Assembly: GCA_015490195.1 (NCBI GenBank)
Contig: WFYG01000019.1
Span: 1-64,000, forward strand
From: Thermovibrio sp.
GTDB lineage: Bacteria; Aquificota; Aquificia; Desulfurobacteriales; Desulfurobacteriaceae
Direction of reading: 5' to 3'
DNA: 64,000 nucleotides
Shown here: one piece after another, positions 9,714-19,327 of the stretch
Layout: each line of letters begins with the position of its first letter
Position numbering within the stretch: position 1 is the first letter of the stretch
Notes under the pieces: model-generated
Databases searched by the model: none
Seen by the model: only the letters and a program-made list of their open reading frames with translations
Told to the model about the DNA's origin: nothing
Translations under genes and position numbers: made by a program

Positions 9714-10063
9714 CATGATCCTGCAAAATTATTGCAGAAAAGGCTTAACAGCCTCTAAGAAAAAAGCTACCGATAATTCAGTTAGAGAACTGATTTTTCA
9801 TAATTTAGGAAAATTGACAAGAACCTACTTGGGAATTACGCCTACAAAACCAGTAACTTGAAAAGAGTTTATAGCAAGAAAAGAATGAAAATAGCAGGAA
9901 TAAGGAAACTTCAAAACTAAAGAACAATCAACTTTCTAAGCTTTTAAGCCAGACATTCAAGTTGCTATCACACAAAAAAGTAACAAAATATCTATTCCTG
10001 TAATATAGAAGTTAAAAAGGAGTAAAAACAACGAAAAGGAAGCTAAGATACAGCCAGTAATTA

Positions 10064-10095
10064 ATGGAAAGAAACGGGACGGCAGGCACCGTCCC
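10064..10095 (-). terminator. terminator-like hairpin downstream of split-Soret cytochrome gene
   Basis: GGGACGG/CCGTCCC inverted repeat (10076-10082 / 10089-10095); on minus strand followed by GTTTCTTTCC. Confidence 0.55.
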
Positions 10096-10104
10096 ACAGA
10101 AGGT

Positions 10105-11094
10105 TTAGCCACCGAAAGGATGGGTATTGGGATCTATCGTTGAGTGGCAGTTTGTACAGGTTACGCCTTTCTGCATTCTTGTATCGTCTCTTTTTAGTTC
10201 TTCTGGTGCTTCTGGATTGCCAACTTTTCCGTGGCAGCCAAGGCAGGATTGAACAGCACTACTTGTAGTTGGAAGTTCCTCAAAGTTCTTGTAAATTATC
10301 TGCTGGTTGAGGAACTCAACCGCCTTAGCGGCGGTGCTGGCAACTAACCTTGCACACCTTTCCTCTCTCTCTGCTGAATCTGCTCCCCACAGTGGAACGT
10401 TGTTGGAGTCAACGTTTGCATACAGCCACTCAGCAACAGATATGTGGCATATAGGAGAGTTGGAAACAGATTTGTTGGCCTGGGTTGAAAGCCTCTGAAC
10501 TGCTGTCTGATAAGCCTTTATCTCATCGTCACTCTTCCCTGCAGCCTTAAGCTGATTAACAACTGCATTAACGTCGTCGGAAGTTGGAACGTAGGTTGGA
10601 AGGCTCGTTGTTGAATACCACCAGTTTAAGGAATCAATAATATCTTCCGGGTTGGGTGAGATTAGCTGAACAGCTGCAAAAGTTCCGTTGAGAGCTCCAC
10701 ACAGAGTTGCCCAGCTTAAGACTCCTCCCCTACCGTAGTTCATAAGGGCAGTTGGGATAACTGTGTAGGGAAAACCAACTTTCTGCGCCAGTGCAGTAAT
10801 AATAGCGTTAAAGGTTCCGTAGGCACAGCCTTTAAGAGTATCGTTGTTAATCTTCTTATTTGCATAGTGAGACCTGTAAGCAAGTGAAGCAACCTCTGCA
10901 GGGTCAAGCTCAACGTACTTGAATGGAGGTTCGGGCATCTTCAGCTGAGAAGTTGAGGCAGAAGCCTGTTCCTGTGTTGAAACTCCGCCACCGCCACCTC
11001 CTCCGCAGGAGGTTATAACGGGGGCCAGCAGGCCCCCAGCAACGCATCCAATTCCAACAAGCTCAATGTTTTTCAAAAACTCCCGCCGTTTCAT
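10105..11094 (-). CDS. split-Soret cytochrome c-like protein, Tat signal plus lipobox
   Basis: N-terminus MKRREFLK...PVITSCGGGGGGG; C_GCAxxG-like segment KGCAYGTFNAI; two CXXCH motifs (CLGCH, CTNCH). Confidence 0.7.
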   Translation of the reverse strand: MKRREFLKNIELVGIGCVAGGLLAPVITSCGGGGGGGVSTQEQASASTSQLKMPEPPFKYVELDPAEVASLAYRSHYANKKINNDTLKGCAYGTFNAIITALAQKVGFPYTVIPTALMNYGRGGVLSWATLCGALNGTFAAVQLISPNPEDIIDSLNWWYSTTSLPTYVPTSDDVNAVVNQLKAAGKSDDEIKAYQTAVQRLSTQANKSVSNSPICHISVAEWLYANVDSNNVPLWGADSAEREERCARLVASTAAKAVEFLNQQIIYKNFEELPTTSSAVQSCLGCHGKVGNPEAPEELKRDDTRMQKGVTCTNCHSTIDPNTHPFGG

Positions 11095-11106
11095 GCTCCA
11101 CCTCTC

Positions 11107-14100
11107 CTATTGGTTTTTCCTCCTTCTGATAAACCCAAATGGAAGCAGGCCTAAGAGGAGTGAAAGGATGTTTCCAGCTCCAGCGTTTGGAGTAAGTGAA
11201 CATCCTCCACCACCACCGCCACCTGTTGAAGCTGTTTCATTACCGGAAGTTGAACCGGTTGTAGTTGCAGGTTCTCCAAGAACTACAGTAACAGGTTCTT
11301 CAGCTTTTGTTGCTGTTAAGGAGATTGTTGCAGTGATAGTTCCGTTTGTTGTGTCGCGGGATACGCTGGTAACAGTTCCTCTATCAGGAACGACGGTAGC
11401 ATTTTGAACTTCGTCTGGAGTAAGGCCAGTAAACGTAACAGTAAACGTAGTGGACTCTGGAACTACAACTAAGTGGGCAATTACTTTGGCCAACTTCTTC
11501 TCTTCGGCAATCTGCTGAACCTCTGTTTCAGGTGCTGTTCCCTGAATAACAGCATTTTTAGCCTCTGCCTTAATTGTCAGCTTCTTGCCGTTGAGATTAA
11601 CAGAGAGAACGGCTGTTCCATCCTGAATATTTTGAACTGTTACTTGAGGAATTACCGGAGCTGCAGGAGCCGAAGGTGTTGTAGTTGAGGGAGCTCCACC
11701 CTTAACAATTGCAACAGTTGCCTCGTCAGACTGTTTAGACGATGTAGCTACGGTAAACATAAGTCTGCCGTTTTCAACCTGAGTGCTCTTAATTACAGTG
11801 TTGGGCCCTGCAACAACAGAGTAGTCTGAAGCTTTACCCACTGCAGGAATAACTACAAATGTTGCTTCAGAACCTGTCAGTTTAATCTTGAGAGCTTCCT
11901 CAATCTCCTTACCTTTTGGAACGAAGCTCGTATCAACGCTGTCGGGCTCTGCTGTTAAAGGATCAATATTTGCACCCTCTGGAGTCCAGACGGCTGCGAT
12001 GTAGCCGTTTCCGTCGTAAGGCTTAACCTCAACATCGCTCGGTGAGTAATAAGCGTAGGTGAGCCTCCTCAGGTCTTCCTGAGTAAACTCTCCGTTGTAA
12101 CCCTCAATTGCAGCTTTTGGAACTTCAAACACAGTTACACCGGGAACTGTATCTATGTGTGGATACTTCTGAACGGGCCTGTTGAAGCGGCCATTTGGAG
12201 AGTGGCAGTCTTCACACTGAAGAACGTGCATCGGATCTTTTGCGTAGGCAGCATCGCCACCGCTGAGCTGCGGATTACTGCTTACAGGAGCAATGTTATG
12301 GCTCATAATGTAGGAACCGTCAAAGATACCTAAGTGGTAAACGTACTGAACCTTAACCGTTTTCCCTGTTACTTTGTGGATAGCAGCCTCAAGGGCCTAA
12401 GCTGCGAATTGAATTTCATCGGACTTGTCAACAAACGGAGCTTCGGCATCATCCTTCCTGATTATCATTGTTTTGCCAGTTTCGGGGTTTTCAAGCATGT
12501 TGGGAAGTGTTGACTTAACAACCCATCCTGTCTTGTTGTTGGGATCTATCCAGTCAATCGTTCCGTCTGGCTTGAACCTACCAACTATTGGAGCATTATC
12601 GTCAATTCCAAGTTCCTGGACAACATCGGAGTTGGGGAATTCAACGTTGTCACCGTATTTACCCACGTAAGCCCAGAAGACCATTCCACCTGGAGTTATG
12701 TATGGATTGTTAAGGGCTTTTGCAGGAATGTAGGGCTTACCGTCTTTGAAGTAGATGAGGCCAAACTCTGCAATAGGTCTGTCTGGATTATTAACGTTCC
12801 ATGTATCTGGAGAGACTCTAAAGACCATGTGGAGGAACCTGTTAGGAACTGTTCTTCCATCGCTGAGCCTCCAGTAGAGCTCTGCAATTAGGTTTGCAGG
12901 CTTGACCTTAAGTGTTGGAGGCTGTCCTTTACCTGGAATGTCTGGGAACCAGACGTAGTCTGGAGTGAACGGAACTGTTACAAACTCTTTTTCACCATTA
13001 ACTTCTATCTCCCTGAAGTTTGCAAAGAGGTGCCCTTTACCCTCTTCTGTTGTCCTTATAAGAGTCTGAATTACGCCGTTAAATTTCTGTGGAATGTGGC
13101 ACGTTGTACAGTGGATATACTTCATGTGTTTGGCAGTAGCATCTCCTGGACCAAAAACTCCAGCGTGATCCTGCATGTAGTTTGTGTGACACTTTGTACA
13201 GGTAATTGTTCCATCAAGGTCTGAGCGGACGTTGAAGCCGTCTGTTCCCTTAGCAAGGTCGTGGGAGGGAATCGCAGCTGAGAGGTTTGGAATGTAACCG
13301 AGTCCTCCTGTTGAAACAGGTTCGTGTTTTACTGGAGCGTGACAGTCAGCACACTTAAGGCCGGCTTCGGCGTGAACGTCTAAGTATGGGACTTTTTTCC
13401 ACTCTTTTGTTTTTGGATCAAAGTATTCAGGCCTTTTATCAGGGTCAATTATTTTATGGGGAAGGCCGTCGCTTCCAAGTTCAGCAACATCACCTATTTC
13501 CTGAGCCCTCTTGAAGAATCCTGGAGAGGTTAAGAGATATAGGTTCCCAAAAAGCCCAATGTTGTCATAAGGAGTAATCTTGCCGTCTCCGTTTATATCG
13601 TAAACACTTGCGTGACACCTTGCACAGGAATCGTTAGATGTTGAACCTATAAGTTTGTTGAAGTTCTGAACGGCAGAGGCGTTATATGTAACAGTCCAGT
13701 CTGAGTTAACTGTTCCAAGCCTTGCTCCGACTGTATCAACCTAGCCTGGATGCTTCTTCAACCATGAAGTCATACGGGCATTTGCAAGGTCGTATGAGTA
13801 GGCGTGACAGATAAGACAATCGTTATCCCTTACGTTTGGAACGGTTACATCTCCAGCCTTTGCTTGGTAGGTTTGAACAATGAGTTTTCCGGAACCGTCT
13901 GTTGAGTTCATGAGGTAGTCGCCGTAGTAGGTGCCGTTTTTAAGACCGTCTTCAACCTTTGTCATGTCCATCTTGTCAAGTGGCTGGTCTTTCTGGTCTT
14001 TAAGACCGTAACCTCCACCAGGGTGGCAGATTGAGCACTTGCCGAAGTCCCAGTCTGCAGTTGTGTTATCAATATCAAGCGGGTCGTTTGTTTTGTAGGG

Positions 14101-14511
14101 GGCAAGGTGGAACATGTGGGGAACTGAAACCCTGTTGTACATACCGCCGGGGCCGTAGATGTTGTTGGGGCCGAACCACTTTATCCAGAGCTTTGACTGA
14201 TCTTTAGGAAGGCCGTTTGTGAAGTTCTGGTCGCCGAACTTGTTGTAGTAGAGGTTGTAGATGTCTGAGGTTAGAATTGAGAGCCTACCCTGCTGGGTAT
14301 GCCAGCCCTCATTGATGAAGTTTAAGTCGTGACAGGCACTACAGGACTTCTGGTAGCTGACCGGGAGCTTTGAAGCAACGTTTCCGTTTGAGTCAAGAAT
14401 GTTGTTGCCCAGAACGTCCTTCAGGTCAACTGAAGGGTGGGCAAAGACCTGAGAGCTCCCAAAGAGCAACGCCAGGAGCGCTAGTGAGATGGTTCCTCTA
14501 ATTCCTCCCAT
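11107..14511 (-). CDS. octaheme c-type cytochrome with C-terminal Gly-rich-Cys/TM/Arg sorting signal, interrupted by two in-frame TAG codons (13741-13743 and 12397-12399); pseudogene or recoded gene
   Basis: ORFs 13741-14511, 12397-13176 and 11107-12306 share one minus frame with no other stop between. CXXCH motifs CSACH, CSICH, CLICH | CARCH? region SCARCH, CADCH, CTKCH, CTTCH | CEDCH; signal peptide at start; GGGGGGGCSLTPNAGAGNILSLLLGLLPFGFIRRRK at end. Confidence 0.75.
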
Positions 14512-14669
14512 AATGAAGACCTCCTATTGGGTTCTCTACTAATTTTTATATAGCTTAAAATAGTAAATGTCAATATAATTATTAAAAAGATTAATGTATT
14601 CATACTTTAATTAATAAAGGAAACATTATCTTTGAGCCAGTGTATAATTTCAGACATTAAAGAGGAGAA

Positions 14670-16064
14670 GTGATGACCTACACAGCTATACCGAGGAAAT
14701 ACCGCCCTCAGAGGTTTTCAGAGGTTACAGGACAGGAGTTCATAACAGAAACTCTCAGGAACGCCGTTGCAACAGGCAGGGTTGCCCACGCTTACATATT
14801 TGCAGGCCCGAGGGGAGTTGGGAAAACGACAACTGCCCGTATAGTTGCAAAAGCTCTTAACTGCGAAAATCCAAAAAACGGTGAACCCTGCAATCAATGT
14901 CTTCAGTGTGTTGAGATAGTAAAAGGTTCCCATCCAGACGTGATTGAGATAGACGCTGCATCAAACAGAGGAGTTGACCAGATAAGGGAGCTCCGTGAGT
15001 CCGTCCACTACGCTCCAGTAAAGGGAAAGAAAAAGGTCTACATAATAGACGAGTTCCACATGCTCACAAAAGAGGCCTTTAACGCCCTTTTAAAAACCCT
15101 TGAAGAGCCTCCAGAACACGTAGTTTTCATCCTCGCAACAACAGAGCTTGACCGGATTCCTCCAACAATCCTCTCAAGGTGTCAGAAGTTCATATTCAGG
15201 CGAATTCCTGAAGAGACAATAGTTAAAACACTTAAAGAAATATGCCAGAAAGAAAACGTAGAGTGTGAAGAAGAAGCCCTGAGGCTCATAGCTATCTCTT
15301 CCGAAGGGTGTATGAGAGACGCTGAAAGCCTTTTAGACCAGGCAATAGCGTTGGGGCAGGGAAAAGTTGAAACTAAAACGGTTTCAGAGTTTTTAGGAAT
15401 ACTGACCGGGAAAGAGGTAAGGGAGCTCCTATCTCTCGGCTTCAGAGGAGAAAAAGAAGAGTTAAAAAAGAGACTAAAAAAGTTAGAAATTGAAGGCTAC
15501 AACCCGGTTTACGTAGCAAAACAGCTGATAGAACTGATAGAGAGGGAATTCCTGTCAAATTCAGAGTTTTCAGAAGAAGAGCTTACCGCTGCCTTTGAAA
15601 TAGTGAGCAGAGGATACAGGGAGCTCCAGACCCACCCCTACCCGTTTACGCTTCTTTTCTTTACCCTCTACAAGCTTTCCTACTTTAATGAAGTAAAGAA
15701 AATATCAGAGCTCTTGAAAAGTGGAATCAAAGTAACGGGAAAAGAGAGTTCCACAGAAAAAAAAACTAAAAATGGAACAGTAAACACCCTCAAAGCCTTC
15801 ATTGAACGCTCTATAGACAAAGGAACGGCAGTTGAGATTTACCCGAAAAACTACACAGCCTACCAAACCCTTAAGAGCAAAATTGACAAGCTAAAAGAGT
15901 TCTATGGAAAAGAGATAAAACTAATAGAGCCGGAAGTTAAAAGAGTAGAAGTCAGGAAAATATCGGAAGAGTCTGAAAAGAAGATAGACTCTATGATAAA
16001 AATCCTAAACGCTAAAATAATTGAGCTGAGGCACAAAGAGAGAGATGAAAGTACTGGTAGTTGA
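14670..16064 (+). CDS. dnaX: DNA polymerase III subunit gamma/tau
   Basis: YRPQRFSEVTGQEFITETLRNA, GPRGVGKTTTARIVAKALNC, C4 zinc motif, DEFHMLTKEAFNALLKTLEEPP. Confidence 0.95.
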   Translation: MMTYTAIPRKYRPQRFSEVTGQEFITETLRNAVATGRVAHAYIFAGPRGVGKTTTARIVAKALNCENPKNGEPCNQCLQCVEIVKGSHPDVIEIDAASNRGVDQIRELRESVHYAPVKGKKKVYIIDEFHMLTKEAFNALLKTLEEPPEHVVFILATTELDRIPPTILSRCQKFIFRRIPEETIVKTLKEICQKENVECEEEALRLIAISSEGCMRDAESLLDQAIALGQGKVETKTVSEFLGILTGKEVRELLSLGFRGEKEELKKRLKKLEIEGYNPVYVAKQLIELIEREFLSNSEFSEEELTAAFEIVSRGYRELQTHPYPFTLLFFTLYKLSYFNEVKKISELLKSGIKVTGKESSTEKKTKNGTVNTLKAFIERSIDKGTAVEIYPKNYTAYQTLKSKIDKLKEFYGKEIKLIEPEVKRVEVRKISEESEKKIDSMIKILNAKIIELRHKERDESTGS

Positions 16065-16611
16065 CGACGAAAGAACGATAAGGGAAACCCTCAAAGAAAT
16101 ACTGGAAGAAGAGGGATACAGGGTATTCACGGAAGAGGTTGGCTCCAGAGTCCTCCAGAGGGTTAAAGAGGTCTCTCCAGACCTGATAATCCTTGACCTC
16201 TTCCTGCCGGGAACTTCCGGAATGGAAGTGCTAGAGAATCTCAACCGGGAAGGGATTACCCAGAAGATACCTGTAATAATAGTTTCAGGCCACGGAACCG
16301 TGGAAACTGCAGTTAAAGCGATGAAGCTGAAAGCCTTTGACTTTATAGAAAAGCCAATAAAGTACGAAAAACTTCTATCGGTATTAGAAGAGGCAATTGA
16401 GAGAAAAAGTGAAAACAGCGCCAGAAACTGCAACTACAGCGATCTTCCGTTAAGACAGGCCAAGGAAGCCTTTGAAAAGGACTACATACTGAGCGTTTTA
16501 AAGAAATTCAACGGCGACCTCAAAAAGTGTGCAGCCTTCATGGAAATAGACATCTCCAACCTCTACAGGAAACTCAACAAGTACGGTATAAAGGCCGATG
16601 GAGTGGCTTAG
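16045..16611 (+). CDS. response regulator: receiver domain plus Fis-type HTH (NtrX/NtrC-like without AAA+ domain)
   Basis: MKVLVVDDERTIRETLKEIL, LIILDLFLPGTSG, VSGHGTVETAVKAMKLKAFDFIEKP; C-terminal HTH FEKDYILSVLKKFNGDLKKCAAFMEIDISNLYRKLNKYGI. Confidence 0.85.
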   Translation: MKVLVVDDERTIRETLKEILEEEGYRVFTEEVGSRVLQRVKEVSPDLIILDLFLPGTSGMEVLENLNREGITQKIPVIIVSGHGTVETAVKAMKLKAFDFIEKPIKYEKLLSVLEEAIERKSENSARNCNYSDLPLRQAKEAFEKDYILSVLKKFNGDLKKCAAFMEIDISNLYRKLNKYGIKADGVA

Positions 16612-17701
16612 AGAGGAACTGAGAGAGTTAGAAAAAAAGGGACTCTACAGGGAGCTCCTCCCCCTGTCCACTTCACAGGGAAAGAGAATAGTTGTAAACG
16701 GCAGGAAGCTCCTTAACTTCTCGTCAAACGACTACCTTGGGCTTGCGAAAAAACACTCTCGCGAGTGCTTCAAACGGTGGGGAGCAGGAAGCGGAGCATC
16801 AAGGTTAGTCTGCGGAAACTTTGAAGCACACGAAAGGCTGGAAAAGAAACTGGCAGAGCTAAAAAAGACAGAGAGCTCCCTCCTTTTCTCGTCTGGTTAC
16901 ATGGCAAACGTAGGAGTAATCTCAATCCTCGCAAAGGAAGGAGATCTAATCCTGTCAGACGAACTAAACCATGCCTCACTGATAGACGGATGTAGGCTCT
17001 CAAAGGCCAGAAAAATAGTTTATCCCCACTGTGACACAGAAACCCTTGAACTAATACTCTCAAAAGAGAGGAAAAAACACCGCCGCTGCTTCATAGTAAC
17101 AGACACAGTTTTTAGCATGGACGGAGACGTTGCCCCTTTGGGAGAGCTCTTCAAACTGAAAGACGAGTACGACGCCGTTTTAATTTTAGACGACGCCCAC
17201 GGAACAGGAGTTATTGGATGGTCTTCATTAGACCTTTTCAAACTGAAACCTGACGAAAGAACAGTAATAGTAGGAACCCTTGGAAAAGCCCTCGGAACGT
17301 TTGGAGCTTTTATTTGCGGAACAGAAACCTTAAGAAAATACCTGATAAACAGATGCAGAACCTTTATATTTACAACAGCTTTACCACCAGCCATAGCATG
17401 CCAAACGCTTAAAAACATAGAGAAAGTACCTGAAAAAATGGAAAAACTCCAGAAGAACATCAGCTTCTTCAGAGAACTAACGAAAATCAATAGCCAGTCG
17501 GCGATATTCCCCCTACTCATAAAAACCCCGGAAGAGGCAGTAAAACTCTCTCAAAAACTCTACCAAAACGGATTCTTCGTTCCGGCAATAAGACCCCCAA
17601 CAGTCAAGCAGAGTAGGCTTAGAATTACAGTAACATCAGAACACACAGAACAGGAAATGGAGCTTCTGTGGAACAATATAAAAACCTGCCAAGCTAGATA
17701 A
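16598..17701 (+). CDS. bioF: 8-amino-7-oxononanoate synthase-like PLP aminotransferase
   Basis: LNFSSNDYLGLAKK, GSGASRLVCGNFEAHERLE, DDAHGTGVIG, GTLGKALGTFGAF. Confidence 0.88.
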   Translation: MEWLREELRELEKKGLYRELLPLSTSQGKRIVVNGRKLLNFSSNDYLGLAKKHSRECFKRWGAGSGASRLVCGNFEAHERLEKKLAELKKTESSLLFSSGYMANVGVISILAKEGDLILSDELNHASLIDGCRLSKARKIVYPHCDTETLELILSKERKKHRRCFIVTDTVFSMDGDVAPLGELFKLKDEYDAVLILDDAHGTGVIGWSSLDLFKLKPDERTVIVGTLGKALGTFGAFICGTETLRKYLINRCRTFIFTTALPPAIACQTLKNIEKVPEKMEKLQKNISFFRELTKINSQSAIFPLLIKTPEEAVKLSQKLYQNGFFVPAIRPPTVKQSRLRITVTSEHTEQEMELLWNNIKTCQAR

Positions 17702-17713
17702 AGCTACGACCAG

Positions 17714-17815
17714 GCACCACTGAGCTACTTTGAAAGATCTTAAACCTCTGAGGCCTTTTATATACTCCTCAAGGTCTTTTCTGCACCACTGAGCTACTTT
17801 GAAAGATCTTAAACC
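17714..17815. repeat. two-copy 33-nt direct repeat with 36-nt intervening sequence at CRISPR trailer end
   Basis: GCACCACTGAGCTACTTTGAAAGATCTTAAACC at 17714-17746 and 17783-17815, identical. Confidence 0.85.
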
Positions 17816-19062
17816 CTACTAGTTCAGATAAAAGTTTCAACCTCTCCTCCTTACTTGTAAATCCTTACGAGGTTTAAATCCCACTAGTTCAGATAAAAGT
17901 GAAAATCTCCTTTCAGTCAATACAGCAAAACTCACGTTTAAATCCCACTAGTTCAGATAAAAGGTGGACTTTAAAGACAGGTTCGGCCCCAAGAAAGCCC
18001 GTTTAAATCTCACTAGTTCAGATAAAAGTTGACGGACTCCGTTCCACCAGGCTTCAATAACAATGTTTAAATCCCACTAGTTCAGATAAAAGCTGTTATT
18101 GCATTTATAATTCCCTCACAAACTATAACGTTTAAATCCCACTAGTTCAGATAAAAGGAGGTTAGCTTGAGGATTTTGAGCTCAGCTCTGAAAAGTTTAA
18201 ATCCCACTAGTTCAGATAAAAGTAGTCACATTCACGAGGTTGCCGTTCTCGTCAAGTTGGTTTAAATCCCACTAGTTCAGATAAAAGCCGTCCTGAACGG
18301 CCAAATACCATTCAAAGTTAATAGTTTAAATCCCACTAGTTCAGATAAAAGGCTGAAGTATTCCAGAGTCCTATTCGCACTCTGGAAGTTTAAATCCCAC
18401 TAGTTCAGATAAAAGCTCTGCTTGAGGACTTAACAAACTGGTTTAAGTCTAGTTTAAATCCCACTAGTTCAGATAAAAGGAGCAAGAAACTTCTCGTATG
18501 CGTTCTTTTCATTCTGTTTAAATCCCACTAGTTCAGATAAAAGCGTAGCGCCGGCAGATGGCCGATGTTCTCTCATCCACGTTTAAATCCCACTAGTTCA
18601 GATAAAAGCATTGACAAAATCATTGTTGAGCAGGGGCTTTACCCAGTTTAAATCCCACTAGTTCAGATAAAAGTTGTTTCGCTGGGCAAACTTTTAGCAG
18701 TTATTTACCGTTTAAATCCCACTAGTTCAGATAAAAGGCCATCATCATGTCATTTTCGGCTTCCTTGTCAACAGTTTAAATCCCACTAGTTCAGATAAAA
18801 GTTTAGAAAGTTTAGCAAAATTATCCTCATCTTCTTTAGTGTTTAAATCCCACTAGTTCAGATAAAAGCCGCCCAGCTCCGGGTCGTTTACGTATTTTGC
18901 AAACTCGTTTAAATCCCACTAGTTCAGATAAAAGTTAATTCTTTTGCCTTTTGCTGAATTATGTTATCTATGTTTAAATCCCACTAGTTCAGATAAAAGC
19001 TGCTGAATACATGAAGGGGCTGTCTCCAGAAGCAGTTTAAATCCCACTAGTTCAGATAAAAG
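17807..19062 (-). CRISPR. CRISPR array, 28-nt repeat GTTTAAATCCCACTAGTTCAGATAAAAG (plus strand); 19 near-identical repeats plus one degenerate terminal repeat, 19 spacers of 35-39 nt
   Basis: Repeats at 17872, 17936, 18001 (1 mismatch), 18065, 18130, 18195, 18260, 18324, 18388, 18452, 18516, 18581, 18646, 18710, 18774, 18841, 18907, 18972, 19035. Minus-strand transcription inferred because the reverse complement ends ...GGGATTTAAAC (8-nt-tag style) and the degenerate repeat lies at the left. Leader probably begins at 19063. Confidence 0.97.
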
Positions 19063-19274
19063 GGCAGATTTAGCGTATTCTAAATGTCAAAGAACTACAA
19101 GTGCTTTTCTAATTATAGTGGAGCTCCCAGCGAAAGGTCAACTGCAGCGAACTATTCATAAGTTATTTATAAAAGTCTAATGTATATGGCTAAAGTTATT
19201 ATACTGCAAGAACTAAAGCAGCTTTTATTAGAATTTCAGCTCGCTGCAGTGTTAGGTGTTCCTAATAAAAATGA

Positions 19275-19302
19275 AATAAAAAAACCCCCGATTCGCCGGG
19301 GG
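19275..19302 (-). terminator. intrinsic terminator of clpC transcript
   Basis: Minus strand: CCCCCG-GCGAAT-CGGGGG followed by TTTTTTT. Confidence 0.85.
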
Positions 19303-19327
19303 TAAGCAGTTCTCTACAGGATGCAGG

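Noticed and set aside
11107-14511. Genome-wide TAG reassignment
   Set aside because: TAG serves as an ordinary stop for other genes here, e.g. the microprotein (6908-6910), the 16045-16611 regulator, and the octaheme ORF itself right after its sorting signal; any recoding must be local.
17964-18259. Self-targeting CRISPR spacers
   Set aside because: Short shared 13-mers (GACAGGTTCGGCC with the GGDEF gene; CCGTTCTCGTCAA with the ferredoxin gene) do not extend; treated as chance.
17702-19327. cas genes flanking the array
   Set aside because: Flanks are bioF and clpC; no Cas-like ORFs in the window.
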